Source of the DNA: Myxococcus virescens
Lineage (GTDB): Bacteria; Myxococcota; Myxococcia; Myxococcales; Myxococcaceae
Assembly: GCF_900101905.1 (NCBI RefSeq)
Contig: NZ_FNAJ01000008.1
Coordinates: 62,001-126,000 of the forward strand
Length of the DNA stretch: 64,000 nt
Reading direction: 5' to 3'
Shown here: piece after piece, positions 53,411 through 62,046 of the stretch
Layout of the letters: each line of letters starts with the position of its first letter
Numbering within the stretch: the first letter of the stretch is position 1
Made by a program: the position numbers and the translations under genes
The notes under the pieces: generated by a model
Told to the model about the DNA's origin: nothing
The model's database searches: none
Seen by the model: only the letters and a program-made list of their open reading frames with translations

Positions 53411-53541
53411 GTTGCCACTCAATGAGCGTGCACGGAAGAGCGAAGCCTGCCATTCCATGCACGGGCAGAACGCCATGCGAGCCGCTCGGTCTTCATAACG
53501 GTCGGCGAGGTAACAACCGCCGCGCCTCGCGTCCTACTGGC

Positions 53542-53754
53542 GTGAGCACTACCACCTACCGCTGCCCAGGCTGCGGCGCCCAACTCGAGCGCCGTGGCAC
53601 CCTCCTCCTCTGCGTCAACGACGGAGCGCACCCGCAGGACCGCAGCACCCGCGCCTACCACGCTGGCCGCCACGGGCGCCTCGTCCCGGCGTCCCAGGCA
53701 GCTGCGCCCGCTTGGCGCGCCGCCGTCGCCCGGCTGACGGGTGAGCCCGAGTAG
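53542..53754 (+). CDS. Small zinc-ribbon protein
   Basis: 70 residues from GTG at 53542. CPGCGAQLERRGTLLLCVND is a clear Cys4-type ribbon, though only three Cys are obvious; basic C-terminus. Unknown role. Confidence 0.55.
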   Translation: MSTTTYRCPGCGAQLERRGTLLLCVNDGAHPQDRSTRAYHAGRHGRLVPASQAAAPAWRAAVARLTGEPE

Positions 53755-53799
53755 GTGCGGATGCCCTCACCCTGGGGAGGTATGTCACCCGCGCGGAGT

Positions 53800-53841
53800 T
53801 AGCGATACTGCTATTGACGCCAGTAACGATATCGCTATATT
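53800..53841 (+). promoter_or_regulatory. Promoter overlapped by an operator-like palindrome
   Basis: TTGACG (53814-53819), 16 nt, TATATT (53836-53841) is a good sigma70 promoter. TAGCGATA (53800-53807) and TATCGCTA (53830-53837) are perfect 8-bp arms 22 nt apart, covering the -35 region and overlapping the -10. This arrangement is that of a repressor-controlled phage promoter. Confidence 0.65.
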
Positions 53842-53888
53842 TCTTCCCACGACGGCGGCGTGACGCCGCGTCGAAAGCGGGGGGCGCC

Positions 53889-54530
53889 ATGGCGGAACGA
53901 ATCGTAGAGGCCAACTACCCGGGGTTCTGCTCGGCGTGCCGGACGAAGTACCCCGCCGGCACGCAGGTGAAGAAGGGCCCCTCGGGCAAGTGGGACCACG
54001 CCGAGTGTCCCGCGCCAGCCTCCTCGGCCCAGGACAGCACGGCCCGTGCGGCCCGGCACGACGCCCTCTACAACGAGGGCCACGCCGGCGGGGGGTACAA
54101 CCCGCACCAGCGCGCCGACAACGAGGTCCGCGCGGACGAGTTGGAGAGGGACGGTCGTGTCGTCGCAGCCGGTGGTGGCCACCGTGTGACGGTGCTGGGC
54201 CTTCGTGCGGATTGCCTCACCGGCTCCGCGGCCCAGGTGCAGTGGGGACGGGAGGTGCGGGCGAACGAGGTGCGCGGAGTCCTCAACAGCCTCGCCGAAA
54301 GGGCCCGTGGCCGTGCGCTGCCGGAGGCTGACGTGCTGGGGCTCGCAGGGGCGCTTCAGGCGGTGCTGGCGCTGCCGGAGACGCAGGCCGCCCAGTGGTG
54401 GATTGACCGCCGTCCGCAGCGAGGAGACGCCCTGGGGGCCGCGCTGCGCGACCAGGTCCGGCAGGTGTTCAATCCTGCCGCCGCGCCGCCGGAACACCTG
54501 CGTTGCACCATCGAGCCGCTCGGGCTCTAG
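53889..54530 (+). CDS. Phage protein with N-terminal zinc-binding segment
   Basis: 213 residues. N-terminus carries FCSACRTKYPAGTQV and KWDHAEC, a short Cys/His site seen in phage and actinobacterial proteins that check exposed ends or bind nucleic acid. The rest is helical and unrecognised. Transcribed from the operator-controlled promoter at 53814. Confidence 0.62.
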   Translation: MAERIVEANYPGFCSACRTKYPAGTQVKKGPSGKWDHAECPAPASSAQDSTARAARHDALYNEGHAGGGYNPHQRADNEVRADELERDGRVVAAGGGHRVTVLGLRADCLTGSAAQVQWGREVRANEVRGVLNSLAERARGRALPEADVLGLAGALQAVLALPETQAAQWWIDRRPQRGDALGAALRDQVRQVFNPAAAPPEHLRCTIEPLGL

Positions 54531-54531
54531 G

Positions 54532-54801
54532 ATGGCGCGCGTGAGCGACACACCTACCAAGCGCAGCCGCACCACGAGAGGCACCATTGTCCGGCAACTG
54601 CCCGCCCGACTCACAGCGCGAGCTGACAGCGCCGTCCAGTTCCTCGCCGCGAAGCTGGGCGAGGAACCCAGGCACCCCGCCCTGGAAGCGTTGCTCGACG
54701 GGGAGGAGTACGCCGCCTCGGCGTCGGGAGCGCTGAACCTGGGGGTCGAGGTGGTGGCTAAAGCACTGGGGTGGACACCGCCGACCGAAAACGACACGTG
54801 A
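54532..54801 (+). CDS. Small basic phage protein
   Basis: 89 residues, Arg/Thr-rich N-terminus (RSRTTRGTIVRQLPARL) and acidic helix after it. Follows the previous stop by one base, so co-transcribed. No family recognised. Confidence 0.5.
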   Translation: MARVSDTPTKRSRTTRGTIVRQLPARLTARADSAVQFLAAKLGEEPRHPALEALLDGEEYAASASGALNLGVEVVAKALGWTPPTENDT

Positions 54802-54837
54802 CTGGGCTCGCCAATCGCGGGCCCGAGTGGAGGCAAG

Positions 54838-55152
54838 ATGACGACGATGCAGTGGATGGCCGTGGCGGACAACGTGAAGCACGAATTCCAGGCGGCGGGC
54901 CTGTTGGCCGCGCTCTCCCACGCCGAGGGATGGCTGGGCGAAGCAGCCAACCGGACCACCATCGAGGTATGGCCGCTCCACGACTGGGACGCGATGCAAG
55001 AACCCGAGGACCCGTACCGGTCGCCGGTCGCCAAGGTCGTTCGGGGCGCCGGGGAGAACTGGTGGCTCTCCAGTCACGAGGAGCCGCTGAAGCTCGTCGG
55101 CCAGCCGGCACTCACCGAGCTTGGCTCCGCCTACGCGTACGATTTGAGCTGA
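54838..55152 (+). CDS. Small phage protein of unknown function
   Basis: 104 residues; GGAGG-like site upstream of ATG at 54838. Trp-rich (MQWMAVADNVKHEF; ENWWLSS). Unknown. Confidence 0.55.
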   Translation: MTTMQWMAVADNVKHEFQAAGLLAALSHAEGWLGEAANRTTIEVWPLHDWDAMQEPEDPYRSPVAKVVRGAGENWWLSSHEEPLKLVGQPALTELGSAYAYDLS

Positions 55153-55183
55153 TGCGCTGGACGCCGCCCAAGGACTACGACCA

Positions 55184-56026
55184 GTGATTGGCCTTGCCGA
55201 GCTTGTAGCCGAAGCCCTGTCCGCGCTGCGCGTTGCGCCCGCCGAGTTGGACCTAGTGCCCTTTCGCCAGCGCGCCCTCCTCACCGCCCAGGCGACGTGG
55301 GACGAGGGGGCTCCGATGAGGGCGCCTCCCCTCGTCAACGTGGCCGGACTGGCGCTGGCGGGAGGCGCAGGCCTCGTCGCCCATCAGGTGCGGCCGGCCG
55401 CGGCACAGCATGTGGCCGCGACGGACCTGCACTCCCTGCCCGACTCCCCGCCCGAGTTCCTCCGCCGGCCGTGGCTGCTGGAGGTGCGGCGGCCCTCGGC
55501 AGGCGAGCGCCTTTTCGGCTCCACTTTCGCCCTTGGCGGGTACCAGCTTGAGGGCACCACGTACCTGCTTGGCCTGACGGCGGCGGGCGCGGCCAACGTC
55601 GCCCCGTGGCGCCCGCAGTGGACGGGCGGCGACCTGGCCGAGGGCACTCGCCAGGACCGCTCACCGCTCATCGAGGACGTGGGCGAGCACCAGCAGTGGG
55701 CTCGCGACGCAGCCCGGTTTGCCGTCGTCTACGCCCTCCTCTGCGAGTCCGAGGGCTCGCCGTTGCGCGTGGACGAGGCGCGCAAGAGGGACGCCGTGGG
55801 CGGACTCCCGGTGCGCAACGTCTACCTGGACGGCGCGCTCGGCGCCTCCCCTGGCACCACCTCGCCGTCCGCGTCGGCAGCAGAGCAGGGCCTCGACGCC
55901 GAGCTGCGACCCGTGCGCGGCCACCTCAAACGCCAGCGACACGGGCCTGGGCTTGCGCTGTCGAAGTGGATTTACGTCTCCGGCTACTCCGCGTGGCGCT
56001 GGGTGCTACCAGGAGGCACGTTGTGA
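55184..56026 (+). CDS. Phage protein of unknown function
   Basis: 280 residues from GTG at 55184, overlapping a nearby TGA. One hydrophobic Gly/Ala stretch (VNVAGLALAGGAGLVAHQ); ends in KWIYVSGYSAWRW. Coupled to the next gene by GTGA overlap. No family recognised. Confidence 0.6.
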   Translation: MIGLAELVAEALSALRVAPAELDLVPFRQRALLTAQATWDEGAPMRAPPLVNVAGLALAGGAGLVAHQVRPAAAQHVAATDLHSLPDSPPEFLRRPWLLEVRRPSAGERLFGSTFALGGYQLEGTTYLLGLTAAGAANVAPWRPQWTGGDLAEGTRQDRSPLIEDVGEHQQWARDAARFAVVYALLCESEGSPLRVDEARKRDAVGGLPVRNVYLDGALGASPGTTSPSASAAEQGLDAELRPVRGHLKRQRHGPGLALSKWIYVSGYSAWRWVLPGGTL

Positions 56027-56454
56027 GGTGGCGCGTCTCCCGGGGCGACGCCGTCCTCTACGAGGGTGGCAGTTGCGTGGAGGCCCACGCGCGCCTCGAG
56101 GGCAACGCCGAATTGCTCGTCCTCCTCCCCGGAGAGGATACTTGGCGTGCGGTGGACTCCTTCCTCTGGCTGGTGCTGGTGGAGGGCCCAGGCCTCCACC
56201 GGGAGCCTACGCTGGAGGAGGTGACGGCGCTGCTGCCCCAGGCCGGGTGGCGCGTGGAGACGCCCGACGGCCCGCGCGTCCTCCGCGTCGAGCCGCAGCC
56301 CCTCCGCGAGGGGTGGCGCCTCCGCGTCTCCTGCGACGCCGGCACCGACTGGCAGCATTTCGGGCCACTCCGCTCCACCCGCCGCGAGGCTGAGTCCGAC
56401 AGGCGCGCGTGGCTGGCCCAGGCGTGGCTGGCCGAGGTGGAGCCGCGGCACTGA
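56023..56454 (+). CDS. Phage protein of unknown function
   Basis: 143 residues from GTG at 56023 overlapping the previous stop. Alternating beta/helix with Trp (GEDTWRAVDSFLWLVL). Unknown. Confidence 0.55.
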   Translation: MRWRVSRGDAVLYEGGSCVEAHARLEGNAELLVLLPGEDTWRAVDSFLWLVLVEGPGLHREPTLEEVTALLPQAGWRVETPDGPRVLRVEPQPLREGWRLRVSCDAGTDWQHFGPLRSTRREAESDRRAWLAQAWLAEVEPRH

Positions 56455-56546
56455 GGCGCTGTGGGACTGCGGTGGCATCACCTTGCGGCCCCCCACGGAC
56501 TGGCGTGACGCCCCCGCTGGTACGCCTCCTGCTCTGCACGGCGGGC

Positions 56547-56831
56547 ATGACCAGGAAACAGCGGGAGGCGCTCGCGCAGCGCCTGGGAGCGGCGGAGCGG
56601 GAGCTGCAGGCAGCAATGGCCGGGCTGGACGGGAGTCCGAAGGCAAGGACGCGATACGCCCACGCACGCGCGGAACACCAAGCAGCCGCCGCGCTGACCC
56701 TCCAGGAACTACAAGGCCCGGCGCCTCGATGGTTGCGCCGGGCCCGTGCAGTCACTCAACGGACTCAGGCTGCATCGCGTTCGCCCTCTCGCGAGGCCTG
56801 CTCCAGTCGGCGTGCCGCTACCTCGCAGTAG
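56547..56831 (+). CDS. Small helical ORF overlapping the methylase gene (doubtful)
   Basis: 94 residues. The first ~60 residues (MTRKQREALAQRLGAAEREL) look like a real helical protein, but the last ~22 codons run antisense through the methylase 3' end, and the tail (RRAATSQ) is low-complexity. May be real with an extended end or may be chance. Confidence 0.35.
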   Translation: MTRKQREALAQRLGAAERELQAAMAGLDGSPKARTRYAHARAEHQAAAALTLQELQGPAPRWLRRARAVTQRTQAASRSPSREACSSRRAATSQ

Positions 56832-57574
56832 CGTTCCTCGAGATCGACGCCCACGGCGCGGCGTCCGAGTTGCTGCGCAGCGACGAGGGTGGCACCGGTG
56901 CCGGCGAACGGGTCCAGCACCAGGCCGCCCTCGGGGCACGCGCGGGACACCAGGAAGGCCATCAATTCGACGGGCTTCTCGGTGGGGTGCGTCCGCCTAT
57001 TCGGGGTGACGGGCGCGAAGGCCGGCAAGACTGCGCCGTGTCGCTTCCCCATCAGCGGGCGGCGCTTCGCCCCGCAGGCGTGAAGCACCACCTCGTAGTC
57101 GGGCGCGAAGCTTCCCGTGCAGTCACCGGTACCGCCACGGTTTTTCCACCAGATGAGCGCGCCCTTTGATTTCAGGTGCGGCGCCATCGCGTCGTGGAAA
57201 TCCGGCCATGAGGCCCAGTGGCAGAAGACGAATGCATGCGCATCGTCGGCCAGCATGGGCGTCGCCGCGGTGAGAGCCTGGCGGAACACCCGCATCCCCT
57301 GGCGTGCGCCGTCAGCGCGGATGTTCGCTGCACCCTTTGTCTTGGGCTGCCATGCCATTCCGTAGGGCGGGTCGGTGAGGAGCAGGTCCGCGGACTGAGA
57401 CGGGAGGTCCAGGAGCTGCTCCCGGCAATCGGCGTGGTACAGCTTGACGGTGTCGTTCTCGTAGTAGGGCTTCACGTTGTCGTGCTCGTTGCGCTGAGGG
57501 TAGGACTGCAACTTCAAGCGCAATGCACGTGCGGTGCCGCTCGTCAGTCGGTCTGACGCTTCGCTATCCTCCAT
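56765..57574 (-). CDS. Phage DNA methyltransferase (beta class)
   Basis: 269 residues. Catalytic DPPYGMAW N-terminal (~67-74) and SAM motif DPFAGTGAT C-terminal, the beta-class order. NRRTHPTEKPVELM marks the usual linker to the SAM domain. No endonuclease nearby, so likely protects phage DNA against host restriction or regulates it. It is distinct from the host methylase at 16224: different middle and different flanks. Target unknown. Confidence 0.87.
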   Translation of the reverse strand: MEDSEASDRLTSGTARALRLKLQSYPQRNEHDNVKPYYENDTVKLYHADCREQLLDLPSQSADLLLTDPPYGMAWQPKTKGAANIRADGARQGMRVFRQALTAATPMLADDAHAFVFCHWASWPDFHDAMAPHLKSKGALIWWKNRGGTGDCTGSFAPDYEVVLHACGAKRRPLMGKRHGAVLPAFAPVTPNRRTHPTEKPVELMAFLVSRACPEGGLVLDPFAGTGATLVAAQQLGRRAVGVDLEERYCEVAARRLEQASREGERDAA

Positions 57575-57600
57575 GGCCTCACTAACCCAGGGGGATGTCC

Positions 57601-57825
57601 ATGTCTGAGGAGCAAGACGAGAAGGAGCGGTTGCTCAAAGAGTACCGAGAGGCCCGTGCGGAGCTGGCGGCTGACCTGCAGGTGTTCACGGCCCTTGACG
57701 CGCTCTCAAACTCCAATCGCGCAGGCCTCGCAGGCTCTGCTCGGGACCTCGCGAAGAGTCGGCTTGAAAAGAGCCGAGGGAGGTATGAGCAGGCGGTCGG
57801 CGTACTTGACCAAAAGCGACTCTAG
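57601..57825 (+). CDS. Small coiled-coil phage protein
   Basis: 74 residues from ATG at 57601 (AGGGGG 6 nt upstream) rather than ATG at 57595. Charged helix throughout (EQDEKERLLKEYREARAEL). Last plus-strand gene before the bidirectional terminator. Confidence 0.55.
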   Translation: MSEEQDEKERLLKEYREARAELAADLQVFTALDALSNSNRAGLAGSARDLAKSRLEKSRGRYEQAVGVLDQKRL

Positions 57826-57833
57826 AGAGTGCC

Positions 57834-57871
57834 AGACGGCCCGCCCCGGTGCATTGGAGCGGGCCGTCTTT
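57834..57871. terminator. Strong bidirectional terminator
   Basis: AGACGGCCCGC and GCGGGCCGTCT form a perfect 11-bp stem with a 14-nt loop, followed by TTT. It separates rightward from leftward phage transcription. Confidence 0.85.
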
Positions 57872-57873
57872 CC

Positions 57874-58086
57874 TCACCAGCCGAACGTGTAGCGGGCGCC
57901 GATGCCAGCCATCCGCTCGCGGGCGTTGGCCTCAGCAAACCCGAACAGGCCCAGGTTCGGCGTAAGCCTCGCGCCCAGCTCGCCGCGCGCGTAGGCGCCG
58001 GAGAGGCGGGACACGCCGGCCTGGGCCTCCAGGTAGCCGGTACGGACGGGGACGTGAGACAACACCCCGTCCAGCCCCGCGGCCAC
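57874..58086 (-). CDS. Small phage protein at the end of the late unit
   Basis: 70 residues, probable GTG start at 58086. The end (GELGARLTPNLGLFGFAEA, GARYTFGW) is beta-strand-like. The ATG-started frame beside it lacks coding character. Last gene before the terminator. Confidence 0.48.
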   Translation of the reverse strand: MAAGLDGVLSHVPVRTGYLEAQAGVSRLSGAYARGELGARLTPNLGLFGFAEANARERMAGIGARYTFGW

Positions 58087-58103
58087 GGCTCGCCGCGGGG
58101 CAT

Positions 58104-58613
58104 CTAGGGGCCCGGCGCCACGACCTCCACGTTCAGCTTGCTCGAAGCAATGAGCGCCGCGGCGGCGGCGTTCGCCCGCGTCTTCTCCTCCGCCTTCTGC
58201 GCGCCGTGCATGGCGGAGAACTCCAACTTCGCGAGCGCCTGCTCGTGCGGTTTCAGCGGGCGCCAACCGTTGGCCTTCAGCCAGTCATCGGCCAGCTTCA
58301 GTCCCTTCGCCGCCTTGTCCGCGAAGTTCTCCTTCGGGTCCTCCGCCGCGACGTCCTCAACGATGTTGTACGCATGGTGGAAGGCCAGGGCGATGCGGCG
58401 CTTGCGCGTGGCCGTCAGCCAGGTGCCGGCGCCGAAGAGTCCGACCGCTCCGACGAGGACGCCCAGCGCGGTGCCGATGGCGGTGGGGGTGAGCAGCGAG
58501 TCGAGGATGGAGACGGACGTGCCCGGCTCCGCGGTGGTGGCCAGGGCAACGGCGGGCCCGGAAAGCACCATCGCCACCGAGGCGACGGCGAGCAGCTTCA
58601 GCTTCGTTTTCAT
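58104..58613 (-). CDS. Holin-like membrane protein
   Basis: 169 residues; AGGAG precedes ATG at 58613. A signal-like N-terminus (LKLLAVASVAMVLSGPAVALA) and a second membrane helix (IGTALGVLVGAVGLFGAGTWL), then a charged helical tail. Adjacent to the lytic transglycosylase, so a holin of the two-helix type is the best guess. Length is at the upper end for holins. Confidence 0.6.
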   Translation of the reverse strand: MKTKLKLLAVASVAMVLSGPAVALATTAEPGTSVSILDSLLTPTAIGTALGVLVGAVGLFGAGTWLTATRKRRIALAFHHAYNIVEDVAAEDPKENFADKAAKGLKLADDWLKANGWRPLKPHEQALAKLEFSAMHGAQKAEEKTRANAAAAALIASSKLNVEVVAPGP

Positions 58614-58680
58614 GCGAGTACTCCTGGGACTGCGGGGATGCCCGGCACCGAGACGCCGGGCGGAACGAGTGCGCTGACGC

Positions 58681-59205
58681 TCAGGCGCCAGACGCAGCGG
58701 GTGTGGGCGCGGAGCCAGCGAAGCGCTCGCGCCGCGAGAGGACGTTGCTGGCGTAGTCCCGGCCGGTGGTGACGCCGTCCACGGCGGCCAGGCGCTGCGC
58801 GTCCGTGGCGTCCGGAGGCAGACGCGCCAGCGCGGAGCGCACCCGGCCCAGGCCCGCGTTGTAGGCGGCAAGAGCACCAGCCTCCCATCCATCCATGGAG
58901 TCGATGAGGCGGCGCAGGAGGCGGCAGCCGTACATCACGTTGACGGCCGGGTCCTGCCACAGCGGCCGGCCCAGGTCGTCCACGGCGCCGGCGAAGCTCT
59001 TGTGGGCGCGGTCGTCAATCTGCATCAGCCCGCGCCCGTGGCCGTGGTCCCCAGTGCCGCTGGGCCCCTTGGGCGTGAGCGCGTCGCCGCCCAGGGACTC
59101 CCTGTCCATGACGGCGAACACCAGCAGCGGGTCCAGGTCGTACAGCGCGGCGATGGGCTCCACGGTGGGGAGCCAACGCGAGAGGCGAGAGGGAAGCTGG
59201 GGCAT
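58681..59205 (-). CDS. Lytic transglycosylase (SLT-type endolysin)
   Basis: 174 residues. Goose-lysozyme/SLT fold: catalytic Glu in VMDRESLGG, GLMQID, and AYNAGLGRVRSAL. It cleaves the glycan strands of peptidoglycan. Without a signal peptide it relies on the adjacent membrane protein for release, as a phage endolysin does. Confidence 0.85.
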   Translation of the reverse strand: MPQLPSRLSRWLPTVEPIAALYDLDPLLVFAVMDRESLGGDALTPKGPSGTGDHGHGRGLMQIDDRAHKSFAGAVDDLGRPLWQDPAVNVMYGCRLLRRLIDSMDGWEAGALAAYNAGLGRVRSALARLPPDATDAQRLAAVDGVTTGRDYASNVLSRRERFAGSAPTPAASGA

Positions 59206-59245
59206 GGGGACTCCAGGGGGAAGAGGACGTCAGGGGCTCAGTGGG

Positions 59246-59578
59246 TCAGGATGCAGAGTCCTGCGCGGACGACGATTGCTGCGCCGCGCGGACGGCGCGA
59301 GCCTTCGCGAGCCACAGCTCTCCCTGCGCACCGCGCTCCCAGACGCCATCCGCCGTCAGCGGCTCGCCGGTGAGGTCGGCGCACGTGCGCATGTAATCGA
59401 AGGCGCGCTCGTAACCGAACGGATGGATGGAGTGGCGGAGGAGAATCCCGAGCGACTCGGGGTTGCCTCCGTTCTTCTCGAGCATCTCTTCCGCCTCGGC
59501 CCGGAACTGCTCAACGGTCACCGGCGTCGTGTCGGGCACGTAGTCGTCAACATCATGCTCGTCTGCGGGCTGGGACAT
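59246..59578 (-). CDS. Small acidic phage protein
   Basis: 110 residues; AGGAG 6-7 nt before ATG at 59578. Helical with EQFRAEAEEMLEKNGGNPES. Unknown; lies within the lysis module. Confidence 0.55.
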   Translation of the reverse strand: MSQPADEHDVDDYVPDTTPVTVEQFRAEAEEMLEKNGGNPESLGILLRHSIHPFGYERAFDYMRTCADLTGEPLTADGVWERGAQGELWLAKARAVRAAQQSSSAQDSAS

Positions 59579-59667
59579 GCGGTGCTCCTGGGGGGCTGCG
59601 AGTGAAAGGGAAGCGCGGTGCGCCACCACCGCGAACGTCGCGGCGAGCGCGCGCGGAGGTCGAAGGC

Positions 59668-60117
59668 TCACGGCTTGGACCTCGCCGCCTTCTGCGGATC
59701 CACGAGGTTGGCCGCGTGCTGGATACGGAGCGCGTTGTTGCGCTCGCCCATCAGCGTGTGCGAATCGTGGGCTGCGCGGGCGAGTTGCGGACGGGCCTCG
59801 GCCTGCCACGTCTCCAGTGCCTTGAGGCGCAGGTCCACCAGCCGCAGTGCGGACTCGTGCTCGCCCACCCGGCGCAGATCCGCCTTGATGTCCTTCACGT
59901 CTGCGGCAACGGCCCCCATTTGCTGGACGAGGATGGGCACCTGACCGGCGTCCAGCCGCTCCTGCTCCAACGCCTTGAGCCGCTGCTCATGTACGGGCAC
60001 CTGCTCGACGGCCGCCTCGTGCTTGGCATGCCGGCGGGAAAGCAGCGCATTGAGCAACGGCGCAGCGATGTTGCTGGCCGCGAACATGGCGAATGCGGCC
60101 TCGGGGGTAAGCTCCAT
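59668..60117 (-). CDS. Coiled-coil membrane-anchored phage protein, possible spanin-like
   Basis: 149 residues. N-terminal hydrophobic stretch (AAFAMFAASNIAAPLLNALL) then continuous coiled coil (EQRLKALEQERLDAGQVP to HESALRLVDLRLKALE). Size, anchor plus coiled coil, and position beside the endolysin fit an i-spanin; no o-spanin partner was found. Confidence 0.5.
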   Translation of the reverse strand: MELTPEAAFAMFAASNIAAPLLNALLSRRHAKHEAAVEQVPVHEQRLKALEQERLDAGQVPILVQQMGAVAADVKDIKADLRRVGEHESALRLVDLRLKALETWQAEARPQLARAAHDSHTLMGERNNALRIQHAANLVDPQKAARSKP

Positions 60118-60227
60118 GAAGCCGCATCGTCACGGGATGCGAGGACGCCGTCCGGTGAGCCCGGAGAATCGGCGGAACGCCGCTCTATCCGGTCTCGGCG
60201 TCGCGAACTGCGCTGCGGTGGCATTCG

Positions 60228-60806
60228 TCAGCGGAACGCCGACGAGTCTCCCCACTCCGTCACAGGGACGAAGCGCAGCCCTTCCGGCAGCGGCGACAGG
60301 GCGAGTACCCGCTCGACCACCGTCCGGTGAAATACGTGGACCACGGACTCGGCGAGGCGAAAGACCAGGCGCTCTTCGAGAGGAGTCTCGCCAAGCACCG
60401 CTTCATCCAGGAAGAGCTTGTCGAGGCTCAGCAGAGTCAATCCGCTCCGGGAGGTCTCAAAAATGGAGCGATTCCGGTCCATGCAGCGAATCGACCGCCA
60501 CATGTGAACCAGCCAGTAGCGCAGCACAAAGTCCCCGACCTGAACGTCTGCGGGGACGAGCTGGACGCCGTGGAGGTCGACAGCCTCCAACGCCTCCTTC
60601 ACCCTGGTGGAGACGACTGGCGCTGGCAGACTGTGGTGGTCCACCATGACCGGCCTGGGCGGAATGGGCTCCCCTAGCTTGAGCCTCACCGGCTCGTGGA
60701 CCACAACGGGCGCGGGCTTGAGAAAGGGGAGGTACTCCTGGTCCCACGTCAGCAGCGGGTGCTGCTGGGACCGAGCGCGCATGAGGACGCAGTAGTCGTC
60801 TTGCAT
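60228..60806 (-). CDS. Imm11-type immunity protein (MXAN_0049 family)
   Basis: 192 residues. C-terminal core resembles the Imm11/DUF1629 family: RYWLVHMWRSIRCMDRNRS, KLFLDEAVLGETPLEERLVF, VPVTEW. In M. xanthus, MXAN_0049 of this family neutralises the nuclease toxin MXAN_0050 and takes part in kin discrimination. It follows the AHH gene by 4 nt on the same strand, so it should protect the lysogen. Confidence 0.8.
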   Translation of the reverse strand: MQDDYCVLMRARSQQHPLLTWDQEYLPFLKPAPVVVHEPVRLKLGEPIPPRPVMVDHHSLPAPVVSTRVKEALEAVDLHGVQLVPADVQVGDFVLRYWLVHMWRSIRCMDRNRSIFETSRSGLTLLSLDKLFLDEAVLGETPLEERLVFRLAESVVHVFHRTVVERVLALSPLPEGLRFVPVTEWGDSSAFR

Positions 60807-60809
60807 GGC

Positions 60810-61592
60810 CTACTCCCCCACCTGGAGAGGACGCCGCGCCAGCGCGGCACCGGTGTCACCATGACGTGTTCCATGCTTTCGGCCGCGCGGACACGCGCGT
60901 CGCGGCTTGTCCTGGATGCTCTCAACTCCAGCACAGCCGCTCCCCCCAGGTTGGTAGTCCAGCCCATCGGTCGTGAGCGTCCATTGGCCAGCAGCCACCT
61001 TCCGAAGAATCAATTGGCTCACATCGTCCAACTCAGCCGTCAGCCCGGCGGGGTTGGGGCAGAAGGCGCCACCAGCAGCCACCTGCGCAACGTGCGCAAG
61101 CAACCGCTTGACCGCTTCCGGATAGGCCAAGTCCATGTCGAAGGCCCACCCACCCGAGTGGGGACCGATGTGGATGGGGACATGGAGCTCGCACGCCACA
61201 GTCATGACCATGGGCAGCATGACGCCATTCTCGCGCCGGTTGATGTCGTAGCCGAAGTCACGGCAGAAGCGTGCCCACTGTTCGTCATCCGCCATGGCCT
61301 CCGAGCAGATGAGGTGGTGAGCCGCGATGGACCAGCGCCCTGTATACCAGGGGTGCTCCTTCGATTTGCGGCCCGCGAGGATGTTCCCACGTAACTCGGT
61401 GGGGTTCCCCAGGTGGTCGCCCCATCGCCTTGCGAGCGTGTGCCACGGCCCCCCGCAGTACTCGCAAGGTGGCAAGTCCAAATGCTGCGGCCATTCCTTG
61501 GGCTCGGAACCGAACGGCCGAAGAGGTACGCAACGAGAGATGGCGGGCATGCCCGGAAGCACACACCCAGCGCGCCGACTATTGAATGGCAC
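60810..61592 (-). CDS. AHH-domain nuclease toxin
   Basis: 260 residues. The AHH motif is at residues 91-93 (IAAHHLICSEAM), with further His in VPIHIGPHSGGW, the layout of HNH-like AHH nucleases; a CEYCGG pair near residue 45 may bind metal. No signal peptide or delivery domain, so it may be released on lysis or carried by the phage particle. Paired with the Imm11-type gene 4 nt downstream; located between tail and lysis genes. Start at 61592 uncertain. Confidence 0.75.
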   Translation of the reverse strand: MPFNSRRAGCVLPGMPAISRCVPLRPFGSEPKEWPQHLDLPPCEYCGGPWHTLARRWGDHLGNPTELRGNILAGRKSKEHPWYTGRWSIAAHHLICSEAMADDEQWARFCRDFGYDINRRENGVMLPMVMTVACELHVPIHIGPHSGGWAFDMDLAYPEAVKRLLAHVAQVAAGGAFCPNPAGLTAELDDVSQLILRKVAAGQWTLTTDGLDYQPGGSGCAGVESIQDKPRRACPRGRKHGTRHGDTGAALARRPLQVGE

Positions 61593-61635
61593 GCGAGCGC
61601 AGGCGAACGCGCACTTTCCTACAGGACACCGCAGC

Positions 61636-62046
61636 TCACGTACCGGCGCCGATGCTCTCGCGCTGCCTCACCGCGCGGAGGAACTGCAAGAGAGGAGTCG
61701 GCGCCCCCAGCACCTCGAGGATTTCCTCCCGAGTGGCGAAGCCGCGCAGGTGGATGCCGTTGAGGCACCCGTCGCAGATGAAGTCAGCGTCCGTGGCGAG
61801 CCCCCACGCCGCGCGTGTCGCCGGCGGCACCATGGACACGTCCGCCATCATGTCCGCCTGCTGCCGCCGCCCGCATGGGCATGGCCGCAATGGGTTCTCC
61901 GGCTCCTCCACCTCCGTGGGCCGCAGAATCTCACCGGCTGGCCCGCGCGCTGGCTCGCCCGTCATGGCGCGGATAGACGCGGGCGCCGAGCGGGTACGCC
62001 GAGCGTCGAGGTGGTCCTTCAGCGTCTTCAGCTTCCACAGTGTCAT
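61636..62046 (-). CDS. Small Cys-containing phage protein following the tail gene
   Basis: 136 residues; ATG at 62046 overlaps the tail gene's stop (ATGA). CPCG and CDGC form a likely zinc site. Translational coupling implies a role in tail assembly or attachment; unrecognised. Confidence 0.58.
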   Translation of the reverse strand: MTLWKLKTLKDHLDARRTRSAPASIRAMTGEPARGPAGEILRPTEVEEPENPLRPCPCGRRQQADMMADVSMVPPATRAAWGLATDADFICDGCLNGIHLRGFATREEILEVLGAPTPLLQFLRAVRQRESIGAGT

